64,000 bases of DNA from an uncultured Parasphingopyxis sp. (GTDB lineage: Bacteria > Pseudomonadota > Alphaproteobacteria > Sphingomonadales > Sphingomonadaceae). The number at the start of each line of letters is the position of its first letter. The stretch's first letter is position 1. Shown here piece by piece: positions 35,977 through 45,613 of this stretch. Both the position numbers and the translations under genes were made by a program. The notes beneath the pieces are model-generated. The model did no database searches. It saw only the letters and a list, made by a program, of their open reading frames with translations, and was not told the DNA's origin. The stretch spans positions 620,001 through 684,000 of the forward strand of contig CAMYKP010000006.1 of assembly GCA_947259005.1 (NCBI GenBank), read 5' to 3'.

Positions 35977-37479
35977 CTAATGGCCAGACGGACGGTCCTC
36001 ATAGGCGATGTCATAGAAACGCGTATATTCGCGATCGAAGCGCAGGGTTACCGTGCCCGTTGCGCCATGACGCTGCTTGGCGATGATAACCTGGGCCTGC
36101 CCGGCAACATCGGCGTTCTTCAATTCCCATGCGGACCGTTTCTCGCGGTCTTCCGGCGAACTGGTTTCGGTAATCATCGGCGGCTCGGCAAAGCCGTGAT
36201 AATAATCCTCGCGATAAATGAAGAGCACGATATCGGCATCCTGCTCAATCGACCCGGACTCGCGGAGATCGGAAAGCTGCGGTTTCTTGTCTTCACGCTG
36301 CTCGACGGCACGGCTGAGCTGCGAAAGTGCAATCACTGGTACTTCTAGTTCCTTGGCCAGCGTTTTGAGGCCGCGACTGATTTCTGAAATCTCGTTGACG
36401 CGATTGTCATTGGCCTTGCCCGAACCCTGAAGCAGCTGAAGATAGTCGACGACGATCATTGCAATCCCGCGCTGGCGCTTGAGCCGTCGGGCGCGTGTTC
36501 GCAGCGCCGCAATGGTGAGGCCCGGCGTGTCATCGATATAAAATGGCAGGCTTTCGAGTTCTGCTGCGGCTCGCGCCAGATTGCGGAACTCATCCTGGCT
36601 TATCGCACCCTTGCGGAGTTTCTCCGAGCTGATCCGGGACTGTTCCGACAGGATACGTGTCGCCAGCTGATCGGCCGACATTTCGAGGCTGAAAAAGGCA
36701 ACCGGCGCGCCGATCGAATGTTCGATTCCGTCTTCCTGGTCGCGATTGTAACGAAGCGCCGTCTGGAACGCGATATTCGTTGCCAGCGCCGTCTTGCCCA
36801 TGCCCGGGCGCGCGGCAAGAATGATGAGATCGGATTTATGAAGCCCGCCGAAATGGTGGTTCAGGCTGGCAAAACCGGTCGTATATCCCGAGACATTGCC
36901 GCCCGAGTTCAGCGCCCGTTGAGCCATGGTAACCGCATCTGCGGCAGCCATCGCAAAAGTCTTGGTCGAGCCGCTTTCTCCGCCCGCCTCGGCAACCTTG
37001 TACAGCTCAACCTCGGCTTCTTCGATCTGTTCTTTGGGATCGACCGATTCGCTCGTATCGACGGCTTTCTCGACCATCTCGCGCCCAACGCCGATCAGGG
37101 CGCGAAGCAGGGCCAGCTCGTAAATCTGCGTCGCGAAATCGCGCGCACCGATCAGCGCCACACCGCTTTCGGTAATCTTCACCAGATACCCTACACCGCC
37201 GAGTTCCTTCAGCCCTTCGTCAGCCTCGAACATCGGTTTGAGCGTCACCGGATTGGCGATCATATTCTTGTCGACGACCATGCGAATGATCGCCTGGTAG
37301 ATACGGCCATGGACAGGATCGAAGAAATGGTCCTCGCGCAGGATCCGCTGGACATCGTCAACCAGCCGGTTGTCGATCAGCAGCGCCCCGAGCACCGCCG
37401 CTTCGGCTTCCAGATTATGGGGAAGCGATAGCGGACTGGCATCATTATCAGTGACAAGGTGTAGGGGTGCGTCGGCCAT
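35977..37479 (-). CDS. dnaB: Replicative DNA helicase
   Basis: A 500-residue hexameric helicase. The N-terminal domain runs PHNLEAEAAVLGALLIDNRLVDDVQRIL; the RecA-like domain has Walker A ARPGMGKTALA near residue 232, the FFSLEMSADQLATRILSEQ block, the Walker B region IVVDYLQLL and SQLSRAVEQREDKKPQLSDLRESGSIEQDAD. The start at MADAPLHLVTDN was chosen over an in-frame ATG 102 bases upstream, because the extension is basic and unlike DnaB. It lies upstream of recO. Confidence 0.96.
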   Translation of the reverse strand: MADAPLHLVTDNDASPLSLPHNLEAEAAVLGALLIDNRLVDDVQRILREDHFFDPVHGRIYQAIIRMVVDKNMIANPVTLKPMFEADEGLKELGGVGYLVKITESGVALIGARDFATQIYELALLRALIGVGREMVEKAVDTSESVDPKEQIEEAEVELYKVAEAGGESGSTKTFAMAAADAVTMAQRALNSGGNVSGYTTGFASLNHHFGGLHKSDLIILAARPGMGKTALATNIAFQTALRYNRDQEDGIEHSIGAPVAFFSLEMSADQLATRILSEQSRISSEKLRKGAISQDEFRNLARAAAELESLPFYIDDTPGLTIAALRTRARRLKRQRGIAMIVVDYLQLLQGSGKANDNRVNEISEISRGLKTLAKELEVPVIALSQLSRAVEQREDKKPQLSDLRESGSIEQDADIVLFIYREDYYHGFAEPPMITETSSPEDREKRSAWELKNADVAGQAQVIIAKQRHGATGTVTLRFDREYTRFYDIAYEDRPSGH

Positions 37480-37549
37480 ATCGCCTTGTCGCGCGAAGCG
37501 CCCGCCACGGCAAGCCCGTAAGCCTGTGGAAATGCTGTGGGGCGAATCC

Positions 37550-38383
37550 CTATCCGCTGCTGCCGGCTTTCCTAGCGGCAATAAATTTGGCGATCACCGT
37601 CGGCACATCATATTCGTCATCGCCTTCATATCGCGGCGCATATTTGGCGAAGGCGCTAGTCAGCTCGGCATGACGCGCGTCGATATGTTCGATATTATAG
37701 GCATGCGAAACGACAAAATGTCCGCCAGCGCGAATTTGTTCGATAACGATTTCGGCAAATTCATCGGTGTCCATTGCGAATCGGGCGAATTCGCCTGCGG
37801 TCATGTCAGACCGCACAAATCCGGGAAAAATAGAGCCCACATCGATGAAGTCCGGCATTTCATCCCGAAACGCTTCGGTAAATCCCATCACGGCATGTTT
37901 GGATGCGACATAGGCAGCGGAATTGCGCACGGCAGTGAAAAAGGCGTTTTCCGAAGCCAGATTATAGATCGCAGCCGGCGTGCCCTGCGCGATCATCCGC
38001 TTCCCGAATATCGCGCAGCCATGCCAGACACCAAAAAAATTAACGCCGAAGAGCGCGTGCAGATTCTCCAACGGGACGTCCGTAACCGGGGCCCTCGGAA
38101 TACTGATGCCCGCATTGTTGATAAGAATGTCGACTGTGTCGAAAGCATCCCAGGCGAAATCGGCAAGTGCCTCGACATTTGCAGGATCGGTCACGTCGGT
38201 TACTAGATACCGCGCCTCGACGCCCAATGCTGTCAGCGTGGCGACGGCCTCTTTGAGCTTATCTTCACGCGGTTCACCGATCACGATCTTCGCGCCGTCC
38301 GCTCCGAAGGCCTTAGCGAGGGCGAAACCGATCCCGGTGGCACCGCCTGTGATGACCACAGCCTTGTCAGTAAAATTTTCCAT
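37550..38383 (-). CDS. SDR family NAD(P)-dependent oxidoreductase
   Basis: A 277-residue cytoplasmic SDR. The cofactor loop TGGATGIG lies at 12-19, NNAGI near 90, the catalytic Ser in NLASENAFFT and the Tyr/Lys in YVASK. An acidic residue after strand 2 (IGEPRED) suggests NAD rather than NADP. Substrate unknown. It is upstream of dnaB on the same strand, and divergent from UPF0262. Confidence 0.9.
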   Translation of the reverse strand: MENFTDKAVVITGGATGIGFALAKAFGADGAKIVIGEPREDKLKEAVATLTALGVEARYLVTDVTDPANVEALADFAWDAFDTVDILINNAGISIPRAPVTDVPLENLHALFGVNFFGVWHGCAIFGKRMIAQGTPAAIYNLASENAFFTAVRNSAAYVASKHAVMGFTEAFRDEMPDFIDVGSIFPGFVRSDMTAGEFARFAMDTDEFAEIVIEQIRAGGHFVVSHAYNIEHIDARHAELTSAFAKYAPRYEGDDEYDVPTVIAKFIAARKAGSSG

Positions 38384-38481
38384 GCTTCACCCCTCATCCG
38401 GCTCGATTCAATCGCGAAACAGACGGCACAAAAACCTGCGCTCTATTCCCAATCTTCCCCAACGCCACTAAGCCTCCCTCC

Positions 38482-38964
38482 ATGGCTGATCAACGGATCA
38501 TAGACGTGAAGCTCGACGAGCGAACGATCATCTGGCGCAATGCCGATATCGAGCAGGAACGGCGCATTGCCATTTTCGATCTGCTCGAAGGCAATGAGTT
38601 CGAGCCATCGAGAGACTATCCCGGCGGCTATGCCGGGCCCTACAAGCTTACCCTTCGGGTCGAGGAAGGCAGGCTGGCGCTGGATATCGCAGCGGAAAAC
38701 GATGCGCTTCTCGAAACGATCATCATCGGCCTCACACGTTTCCGCCGTCCGATCCGCGAATATTTCGCCATCTGCGACAGCTATTTCCAGGCGATCCGCC
38801 AGGCAACACCGCAGCAGATCGAGACAATCGACATGGCCCGCCGCGCGATTCACAACGACGCCGCTGAATTGCTGAAAGATCGTCTCGAAGGCAAAGTTGC
38901 CGTCGATTTCGACACAGCACGCCGCCTGTTCACGCTGATATGCGTCCTGCATATCAAAGGGTAA
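38482..38964 (+). CDS. UPF0262 family protein
   Basis: A 160-residue protein that is an excellent match to UPF0262, a family restricted to alphaproteobacteria. Recognisable regions are VKLDERTIIWRNADIEQERRIAIFDLLEGN, LTLRVEEGRLALDI and FTLICVLHIKG at the end. No enzymatic motif is known. It is followed 6 bases later by the GH25-like gene and then by dcd on the same strand. Confidence 0.93.
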   Translation: MADQRIIDVKLDERTIIWRNADIEQERRIAIFDLLEGNEFEPSRDYPGGYAGPYKLTLRVEEGRLALDIAAENDALLETIIIGLTRFRRPIREYFAICDSYFQAIRQATPQQIETIDMARRAIHNDAAELLKDRLEGKVAVDFDTARRLFTLICVLHIKG

Positions 38965-38970
38965 CGGGGA

Positions 38971-39660
38971 ATGATGCGCGCGATGAAATGGGGAGCAATG
39001 TGGTTGCTGCTTGCGGCTCTCGCGGCCGTCGCACTGTGGCAGGTCGCAATCCGCTGGCATCCCGTGACCAGCCAATATCCTGTACAGGGTGTTACGATCG
39101 GGATGGAATCGGGCGAGGTTCACTGGCCGACGTTGAGCGCTGCGGGTGCCGATTTTGCCTATATCCATGCCACCGACGGCGATATCGATCGCGATCCGAA
39201 TTTCGCGGACAACTGGCAAGCGGCGCACGATGCCGGCCTGCGCCACGGGGCTATCCATGTCTGGGAATTGTGCCGTCTCGCCGTCGACCAGGCGACCAAC
39301 TTTGTCGCCACCGTACCGGTCGACCCCGATGCACTGCCGCCCGCGATCATCTTCGATTTTGACAATAATTGCGCAGACCGACCGGATGTCACGGTCTTCA
39401 TCTCCGAACTCGCGACGTTCCTGCAAATGATCGAAGCGCATGCCGAAAGCCCCGCGCTCCTGTATGTGACGCGCGAATTCGATGAGGAATACCAGTTGAC
39501 GAGCCGGGTGGAGCGGAGCTTCTGGCTGCCGCGCCGTCTGTTCAAGCCCGATTTCGGCGCCGTTCCATGGGTCATGTGGGAAGCCAGCGACATCCGGCAG
39601 GTCGAAGGTGTGGAAAACCCGGTACGCTGGAATGTGGTGCGCCCGGAACAGTCAGGCTAA
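38971..39660 (+). CDS. GH25 (lysozyme)-like exported protein with altered active site
   Basis: A 229-residue protein with an N-terminal membrane segment or signal anchor ([18 protein letters not shown]). The rest follows the GH25 lysozyme barrel: [37 protein letters not shown], then [21 protein letters not shown]. The catalytic DxE of active GH25 enzymes appears as Asp129-Phe-Asp131, and the first Asp of GIDVS is replaced by GVTIG. Activity on peptidoglycan is therefore doubtful. It lies between UPF0262 and dcd with short gaps, so is probably co-transcribed. Confidence 0.8.
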   Translation: MMRAMKWGAMWLLLAALAAVALWQVAIRWHPVTSQYPVQGVTIGMESGEVHWPTLSAAGADFAYIHATDGDIDRDPNFADNWQAAHDAGLRHGAIHVWELCRLAVDQATNFVATVPVDPDALPPAIIFDFDNNCADRPDVTVFISELATFLQMIEAHAESPALLYVTREFDEEYQLTSRVERSFWLPRRLFKPDFGAVPWVMWEASDIRQVEGVENPVRWNVVRPEQSG

Positions 39661-39671
39661 GGACCAATCGC

Positions 39672-40226
39672 ATGAGCATAATGGCCGACAAATGGATTCG
39701 CGAACGCGCCCTCCAGGACGGGATGATCGACCCGTTCGAGGACGGCCAGCGGCGGGATGGCACGATCAGTTACGGCCTTTCCTCCTATGGCTATGACGCC
39801 CGGGCAGCAGACGAGTTCAAGATCTTCACCAATGTGAACAATGCGATCGTCGATCCGAAGGACTTCTCCGACAACAGCTTCGTCGATCGCCAGACCGATT
39901 GCTGCATCATCCCGCCCAACAGCTTCGCGCTGGCCCGCACGGTCGAATATTTTCGCGTGCCGAAGGACGTGCTCGTAATCTGCCTCGGCAAATCGACCTA
40001 TGCGCGGTGCGGGATCATCGTGAACGTTACGCCACTCGAGCCGGGCTGGGAGGGGCATGTAACACTCGAATTTTCAAACACCACACCGCTTCCCGCAAAG
40101 GTATATGCCAATGAAGGCGCGTGCCAGTTCCTGTTCCTGCAGGGCAATGAGCCGTGCGAGACAAGCTATGCCGACCGGGCTGGCAAATATATGGGCCAGA
40201 AAGGCGTGACGCTGCCGAAGCTTTAG
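39672..40226 (+). CDS. dcd: dCTP deaminase
   Basis: A 184-residue trimeric enzyme that converts dCTP to dUTP for dTTP synthesis. Motifs are clear: [20 protein letters not shown] near residue 36, [48 protein letters not shown] containing the catalytic Glu, and the final [19 protein letters not shown]. The start at ATG 39672 was chosen; another ATG 9 bases downstream is possible. It is 11 bases after the GH25-like gene. Confidence 0.96.
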   Translation: MSIMADKWIRERALQDGMIDPFEDGQRRDGTISYGLSSYGYDARAADEFKIFTNVNNAIVDPKDFSDNSFVDRQTDCCIIPPNSFALARTVEYFRVPKDVLVICLGKSTYARCGIIVNVTPLEPGWEGHVTLEFSNTTPLPAKVYANEGACQFLFLQGNEPCETSYADRAGKYMGQKGVTLPKL

Positions 40227-40263
40227 CTCCGACAGCGTCCATATTCGCGTATTTCAGATCGGG

Positions 40264-40632
40264 TTAGCGCGAACCCATCGTCACGCGGCCGCGCAGGCCG
40301 GCGGCAGCCGCATCATGCGACCAGACCGCTTTTCCATCGACATCGCCGAGTTGCATATTCTCTGCTTCAAGCACCTGTTCCAGCAGGGACGAAGCGCGTG
40401 CAACGCGGTTGGTTTCCGTCATCACCGCAGCGAGATTGAGCAGTGCAGGAACATCGTTGGTATTGGCGGCGAGCCGTCGCGTCAGTCGATCTTCAGCCAC
40501 CGCATAATCAGCGCGCTCAATCGCATCGGCAGCATAGGGGTCATATCCCGTCGGGCTTGCTTCAGGATATGGTGCAGCATGTGCTGCCATAGGAATTGTG
40601 CAAACCGCCATTATCGCGAGCAATTTTGTCAT
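40264..40632 (-). CDS. Small exported TPR-like protein
   Basis: A 122-residue protein with a signal peptide ending near AHAAP at residue 20. The mature part contains helical, TPR-like pairs: DAIERADYAVAEDRLTRRLAANTNDVPALLNLAAVMTETNRVARASSLLEQVLEAENM. It is probably a periplasmic scaffold or assembly factor. No enzymatic motif is present. An inverted repeat sits 37 bases upstream of the start. Confidence 0.7.
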   Translation of the reverse strand: MTKLLAIMAVCTIPMAAHAAPYPEASPTGYDPYAADAIERADYAVAEDRLTRRLAANTNDVPALLNLAAVMTETNRVARASSLLEQVLEAENMQLGDVDGKAVWSHDAAAAGLRGRVTMGSR

Positions 40633-40668
40633 TCATCCTCTCCAAGTTACGTTTGAATGACATCAATA

Positions 40669-40693
40669 TTACATATTTATGACTCTTATGTAA
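40669..40693. promoter_or_regulatory. Inverted repeat TTACATA-N11-TATGTAA
   Basis: A perfect 7-bp inverted repeat with an 11-base spacer lies in the AT-rich region upstream of the TPR-like gene. Centres are about one and a half helical turns apart, the layout of a dimeric regulator site. The regulator is unknown. The 204-base gap around it also holds the promoter of the divergent MBL lipoprotein gene. Confidence 0.4.
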
Positions 40694-40836
40694 CCCTTTC
40701 GTGACAAACTCATCTGAACATCAGCAGAATCGCGTAGCAACTATCCCCAACCAACTGGCCCTGATCGGCAGAACCAAATTGCGCTTTGCGCCTGAGAGCA
40801 TATAGTTAAACTCCAAAAAACCCGGAGACCCCAGAG

Positions 40837-41823
40837 ATGCGCGCCGCGCCGTTCATGATCGGACTAATGGCCCTTACCCTGGCAATTGCCGGCTGTAATG
40901 GCGGTGGATCCGATGCGGGCGATGCACCAGACGCAAATGCGGTCGCGGATATTGAGATACACCGTCCCCATCGCCCCGGACCCGGTACCGTAAACAGCTA
41001 TTGGCTCGAAGGACCGGATGAAATACTCGTTTTTGACACACAGCGAGAGATTGATCTTGCCGAGCGTGTCGTCGCGGCAATTGAAGCGACCGGCAAACCC
41101 GTCACCGCCATCGTCATCAGCCATTACGATCCCGGCCATTTCGGCGGCATACAGGCATTTACAGCCGCTTTCCCCGATGCTGAAATTCTGATGACCGAAG
41201 GCGTGGCCGAACAGATCGACCGTGATCTGTCTGGCTACATCGAGCGATTGCGCGAAGCCCAGGGTGATGACTATCGCGCCCCGCCAGAACCCACGCGCCT
41301 GATTGCGAACCGGGAGGAACTGACGGTCTCCGGCGTTCCGGTGATCGTCCATGTCGCAACCGGCACTGAAGCAGAATCGATGACGATGCTGGCCATTCCG
41401 AGTGAACGCGCGCTGCTGGCATCGGATCTTGTCGCCAATCGCATGCACCCCGATTTCGCCGATGCCAATATCGACAGTTGGCCACGGGCGCTCGATCGCA
41501 TCACCCGGGAATTTAGCGGCTACACTCTTTTTCCGGGCCATGGCGAACCTGGCCCCGTCAACCTGCTGGCGGCCAATCAGATTGCATACATTTCCTTTGT
41601 GCGTGGTCAGGTCGAACGGGACATCCTGTCAGACGATGTTGCAAGCGAAGCGGAAATCAACGCCGCAATCGCCGCCATCCGGTCCAATTATCCCGGCTGG
41701 GAAAGCGCGACCGGGCGGCCCGCGCAGCTGCGCCGCAATCTCGAAGCAATCGTCGCACAATTGGGCGGCGCACTTGAATCAGAACAGGCCGGCGATACAG
41801 GCGAAGCCGCTTCTGGCCTCTAG
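40837..41823 (+). CDS. MBL-fold hydrolase-like lipoprotein with altered metal site
   Basis: A 328-residue lipoprotein (lipobox AIAGC, Cys20). The mature part follows the metallo-beta-lactamase fold, but the usual HxHxDH is HYDPGH (His96, Asp98, Gly100, His101), so two of four ligands are changed. A later SDLV and FPGHGEP supply the usual downstream Asp and His positions. Metal binding could be reduced or use a single ion. It resembles quinoprotein relay or alkylsulfatase-like MBL proteins but the function is not clear. Its stop overlaps rnr within a CTAG. Confidence 0.8.
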   Translation: MRAAPFMIGLMALTLAIAGCNGGGSDAGDAPDANAVADIEIHRPHRPGPGTVNSYWLEGPDEILVFDTQREIDLAERVVAAIEATGKPVTAIVISHYDPGHFGGIQAFTAAFPDAEILMTEGVAEQIDRDLSGYIERLREAQGDDYRAPPEPTRLIANREELTVSGVPVIVHVATGTEAESMTMLAIPSERALLASDLVANRMHPDFADANIDSWPRALDRITREFSGYTLFPGHGEPGPVNLLAANQIAYISFVRGQVERDILSDDVASEAEINAAIAAIRSNYPGWESATGRPAQLRRNLEAIVAQLGGALESEQAGDTGEAASGL

Positions 41824-44030
41824 TCTCTGCGTTTTTTCCGGGGCTTTCCCCGCCTGCCCTCGCGCTGCCCGCGATGGCCGCGGGACCGCTTGTCTGAGCC
41901 GGATGTTCCTCCACCCTTCCCTTCGGGAAGCTCGAAGCGCAGACCTCCGCTAACCGGATTCGCCTCGACAAGCCGCAGTTCGAGCCGGTCGCCCAAAGCA
42001 TAGCGTGTACCCGTCTCCTCCCCGATCAGCGATTGGGTGCGTTCGTCGTAGCGATAATATTCGCGGCCCAAATCGCGCACAGGAAGTATCCCGTCTCCGC
42101 CAAACCCTTCGACCGTTGCGAAGAAACCGAAATTCTGCACGCCGGTAATCCGTACCGGCATGATCTGCCCGACACGCTCTGCGAGATAGGCTGCTACATA
42201 TCGATCCACCGTATCACGTTCGGCCTCCATAGCCCGCCGTTCCAGCTTGCTGATAGTTTCGCCTGTAGCTTCCATGCGTTGGGCTTCGGGTCCGGTCAGC
42301 CTAGTCTCCGCCACATCCGGCCCCAGCCCATAGGCACCGACAAGGGAGCGATGGACGATGAGGTCCGAATAACGGCGGATCGGCGAGGTGAAATGCGCAT
42401 AACTGCCGAGCGCCAGTCCGAAATGGCCCATATTGCGCGGCGAATAATAGGCCTGGGTCTGGCTACGCAGGATCTGCTCCATAACCTGCGGCCTGAAATC
42501 GGCGTCGCCGATCCGCTCGAGGATATGATTGAAGGTATCGGGCGTTATCACCTGCCCCAGGGTGAAGGGCACTTCGAGGCTGGCCAGATACTCCTTGAGC
42601 GCGATCAGCTTCTCGCGGCTCGGCGTTTCATGCACACGGTACATGACCGGCGCAGTCTTCGCCTCCAGCGCCTTGGCCGCCGCGACATTGGCGGCAATCA
42701 TATATTCCTCGACCAGCTTGTGCGCATCCAGCCGTTCGCGCGGAGCCACAGAGAGAATTCGGCCGGTTTCATCAAGCTCGATCCGGCGCTCGGGCAGATC
42801 AAGGTCAAGCGGTGCGCGTTTGTCCCGCGCCTTGGCCAGTGCCCGCCAGCAATCCCAGAGAGGCGTAAGAACAGTTTCGACGAGCCCCTTTTCAACGCCG
42901 TCCTGCCCATCCATCGCCGCCTGTGCATTTTCGTAGGCGATATTGGCAGCTATCCGCAGCTTTACCCGCGCAAACCGCCAGCTTTTCACCTGCCCGGCCT
43001 TGTCGATACGCATATGGCACGCGAGCGCGGCGCGATCTTCACCGGCCTTGAGCGAGCAGATATTGGCGGACAACTGCTCGGGCAGCATCGGCACGACCCG
43101 ATCCGGAAAATACACGCTGTTGCCGCGCTTACGCGCGTCCCTGTCCAGCGAGGAACCGGGGCGCACATAGAAGCTGACATCAGCAATCGCGACGATCACC
43201 CGCCAGCCGCCCTCGCCATCGGGCTCTGCCCAGAAAGCATCGTCATGATCGCGTGCATCGACCGGATCGATGGCAACGATCGGGAGATGGGTCAGGTCTT
43301 CGCGGTCGTCCAATGGAAGTTCAGACACTTGGCGGGCCTCGGCCAGTGATTCCTCGGCAAATTCAACCGGAATTTCATGTTTGTGAATCGCGATCAGCGA
43401 GAAACTGCGCGGCTCGAACGGGTCCCCGAGAATTTCGATGACACGAGCCGATACCCGGGGCGGGCGGCCAGACTTTTCGGCCATGACAAGATCGCCCGCC
43501 TTGGCACGATTGGCCTCGACGACAAGAAAATCGTGGCGGCTGCTCTTCTCCAGTCCCTTCAGCCAGAGCTTGCCACCCTCTTCATGGATAACACCCATCA
43601 ACTGATCAGCAGACGGGGCAATCTTTTTCATCGGATGGGCGATCCATCCCTTGCCCGCTTCCTCGGTCCGCGCCAGTACGCGATCGCCCACGCCGAGCGG
43701 CTGGCGCTTACCCTTTTCCTTGACGCGCAATTTGGGTACCGGCGCATCATTGTCCCAGCGTTCGGGTTCAGCCCAGATCTCGCCGTCATCGTCCACGCTC
43801 ACCACGCGCAACACGGTAACGCGCGGCAGGCCATCGGCCTTGTGCACAGCCTTGCCCGCGCCCCTGTCGATCAGGCCTCTGTCGGCCATCCGCTTGAGCG
43901 TTGCCTTGAGCCGAATTTTCTCCTGGCCCTTCAGACCGAATGCGCGCGCAATCTCACGCTTGCCCGCCGGTCTGTCCGAGCTTTGAATGAAATCGAGTAT
44001 CTGTTGATCTGTGGGGTAATTGCCTGCCAT
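41820..44030 (-). CDS. rnr: Ribonuclease R
   Basis: A 736-residue 3'-5' exoribonuclease. An N-terminal winged-helix domain (KREIARAFGLKGQEKIRLKATLKRMADRGL) is followed by cold-shock domains and the RNB catalytic domain with DPVDARDHDDAFWAEPD and RRYSDLIVHRSLVGAYG, then the S1 domain (GFFATVEGFGGDGILPV) and a basic C-terminal tail rich in Gly, Arg and Lys. It degrades structured RNA. A hairpin covers its start codon. It is divergent from glpD. Confidence 0.96.
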   Translation of the reverse strand: MAGNYPTDQQILDFIQSSDRPAGKREIARAFGLKGQEKIRLKATLKRMADRGLIDRGAGKAVHKADGLPRVTVLRVVSVDDDGEIWAEPERWDNDAPVPKLRVKEKGKRQPLGVGDRVLARTEEAGKGWIAHPMKKIAPSADQLMGVIHEEGGKLWLKGLEKSSRHDFLVVEANRAKAGDLVMAEKSGRPPRVSARVIEILGDPFEPRSFSLIAIHKHEIPVEFAEESLAEARQVSELPLDDREDLTHLPIVAIDPVDARDHDDAFWAEPDGEGGWRVIVAIADVSFYVRPGSSLDRDARKRGNSVYFPDRVVPMLPEQLSANICSLKAGEDRAALACHMRIDKAGQVKSWRFARVKLRIAANIAYENAQAAMDGQDGVEKGLVETVLTPLWDCWRALAKARDKRAPLDLDLPERRIELDETGRILSVAPRERLDAHKLVEEYMIAANVAAAKALEAKTAPVMYRVHETPSREKLIALKEYLASLEVPFTLGQVITPDTFNHILERIGDADFRPQVMEQILRSQTQAYYSPRNMGHFGLALGSYAHFTSPIRRYSDLIVHRSLVGAYGLGPDVAETRLTGPEAQRMEATGETISKLERRAMEAERDTVDRYVAAYLAERVGQIMPVRITGVQNFGFFATVEGFGGDGILPVRDLGREYYRYDERTQSLIGEETGTRYALGDRLELRLVEANPVSGGLRFELPEGKGGGTSGSDKRSRGHRGQREGRRGKPRKKRRD

Positions 44031-44054
44031 GAGACGCCCATAGGCGTTTCATGG
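44027..44054 (-). promoter_or_regulatory. Hairpin covering the rnr start codon
   Basis: Bases 44027-44038 pair with 44043-44054: twelve positions, eleven matched, with a 4-base loop. In the mRNA this places the rnr AUG inside the 3' arm of a GC-rich stem, whose 5' arm holds the complementary CCCAUGAAACGCC. The weak Shine-Dalgarno-like GGGCG is in the same stem. This could limit translation until the stem melts or is bound. Confidence 0.5.
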
Positions 44055-44134
44055 GCAACCGTCATGCTGAACTTGCGCCGGCAAATCGGTATCAACGATG
44101 GTGACGCCCTAAATTTTTCCGCTAAGCTGACCCT

Positions 44135-45613
44135 ATGACTTATGATCTCCTGATTGTCGGTGGCGGTATCAATGGTGCGGCTGTCGCCCGCGATGCTGCG
44201 GGACGCGGCTGGAAGACGCTGCTGGTGGAGCGCGACGATCTCGCCAGCCATACCAGCTCCGCCTCGTCCAAACTCATCCATGGCGGGGTTCGCTATCTGG
44301 AGTTTTACGAGTTCGGACTGGTGCGCAAGGCGCTTAAAGAACGCGAAGTCATGCTCAAGACCGCGCCGCACATCATCTGGCCGATGCGGTTCGTATTTCC
44401 GCACAATGATCAGGTCCGCCCCTATTGGATGATCCGGGCGGGATTGTTTCTGTATGACATGATCGGCGGGCGCAGGACGCTTAAAGGCACCCGATCGCTG
44501 GCCAAGGCAAATCCGCAATATCGATCCCCCTTCTCCAATCCGCAAACGAGAGGTTTTGTCTATTCGGACTGTTGGGTGGACGATGCCCGTCTCGTTGTCC
44601 TCAACGCGCGGGACGCAGCCGACAGGGGCGCGGACATCGAAACCGGCGTCGCGCTAGCCTCGGCAAAGCGAACAGGATCGCTCTGGACCGCGACCCTCAG
44701 CGATGGCCAGACGGTCGAAGCCCGGGCCATCGTCAACGCAGCCGGGCCATGGGTGTCGAATGTTCTGGAAGACAAGATCGGTATTGATGGCAAAGCCGGC
44801 GTCCGGCTCGTCCGCGGCAGCCATATCATCGTGCGGCGGCTGTTTGCCGGGGATCAGGCCTATATCCTTCAACTTCCCGACAAACGGGTCGTCTTCGCCA
44901 TCCCCTATCTCGATCGATATACGCTGATCGGAACGACCGATGTGGCGGTCGACGATCCGGCAGCGGCCGTCATGGACACGCATGAGGTGGATTATCTGTG
45001 CCGCGCGGTAAACCTATATTTCGCCATCCAGATTTCGCCGGACGACGTGATCTCGCTCTATTCGGGCGTTCGCTCGCTTTACGACGACGGTGCTGAAGAT
45101 TCCAAGGATGTGACACGCGACTATGTGCTTGAGATGGATGGTGGCGGCGAGACCGGACAGGCCCCGCTGCTCTCCGTATTTGGCGGCAAGATAACCACCG
45201 CCCGCGCACTCGCCGAGGACGCTGCCGATCGGCTGGCCAAAGCCGTTGCCCTGAGCGGCAAAGCCTGGACCCGTGACGCGAAACTACCCGGTGGAGAACT
45301 CGGCGTAGGGTTTGATGACTTCCTCGAACAGATCGAAGCGCGCTACCATTTTCTCGACTGGGAACATGCCAAGCGACTGGCGCGGGCTTATGGAGCGCTT
45401 CTTCCGGACATATTGGGCGAAGCAAACAGCATGGCGGATCTGGGCGAGCATTTCGGTGCTGGGCTGACTGAACGCGAGGTGGCCTATCTGGTCGAAAAGG
45501 AATGGGCCAAAACGCCTAACGACATTCTCTGGCGACGGAGCAAATTGGGATTGCTGATGACCGAGGAAGAGCAGGAACGCTTTACGGAATATTTCCGGGG
45601 GCTTGACCTGTGA
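44135..45613 (+). CDS. glpD: Aerobic glycerol-3-phosphate dehydrogenase
   Basis: A 492-residue FAD-linked, membrane-associated enzyme oxidising glycerol-3-phosphate to dihydroxyacetone phosphate and reducing quinone. It has the FAD loop [36 protein letters not shown], the [15 protein letters not shown] region, [10 protein letters not shown] and [16 protein letters not shown]. Length is normal. glpK follows with a 4-base GTGA overlap, giving a minimal glp operon. No glpF or glpR lies nearby. Confidence 0.96.
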   Translation: MTYDLLIVGGGINGAAVARDAAGRGWKTLLVERDDLASHTSSASSKLIHGGVRYLEFYEFGLVRKALKEREVMLKTAPHIIWPMRFVFPHNDQVRPYWMIRAGLFLYDMIGGRRTLKGTRSLAKANPQYRSPFSNPQTRGFVYSDCWVDDARLVVLNARDAADRGADIETGVALASAKRTGSLWTATLSDGQTVEARAIVNAAGPWVSNVLEDKIGIDGKAGVRLVRGSHIIVRRLFAGDQAYILQLPDKRVVFAIPYLDRYTLIGTTDVAVDDPAAAVMDTHEVDYLCRAVNLYFAIQISPDDVISLYSGVRSLYDDGAEDSKDVTRDYVLEMDGGGETGQAPLLSVFGGKITTARALAEDAADRLAKAVALSGKAWTRDAKLPGGELGVGFDDFLEQIEARYHFLDWEHAKRLARAYGALLPDILGEANSMADLGEHFGAGLTEREVAYLVEKEWAKTPNDILWRRSKLGLLMTEEEQERFTEYFRGLDL

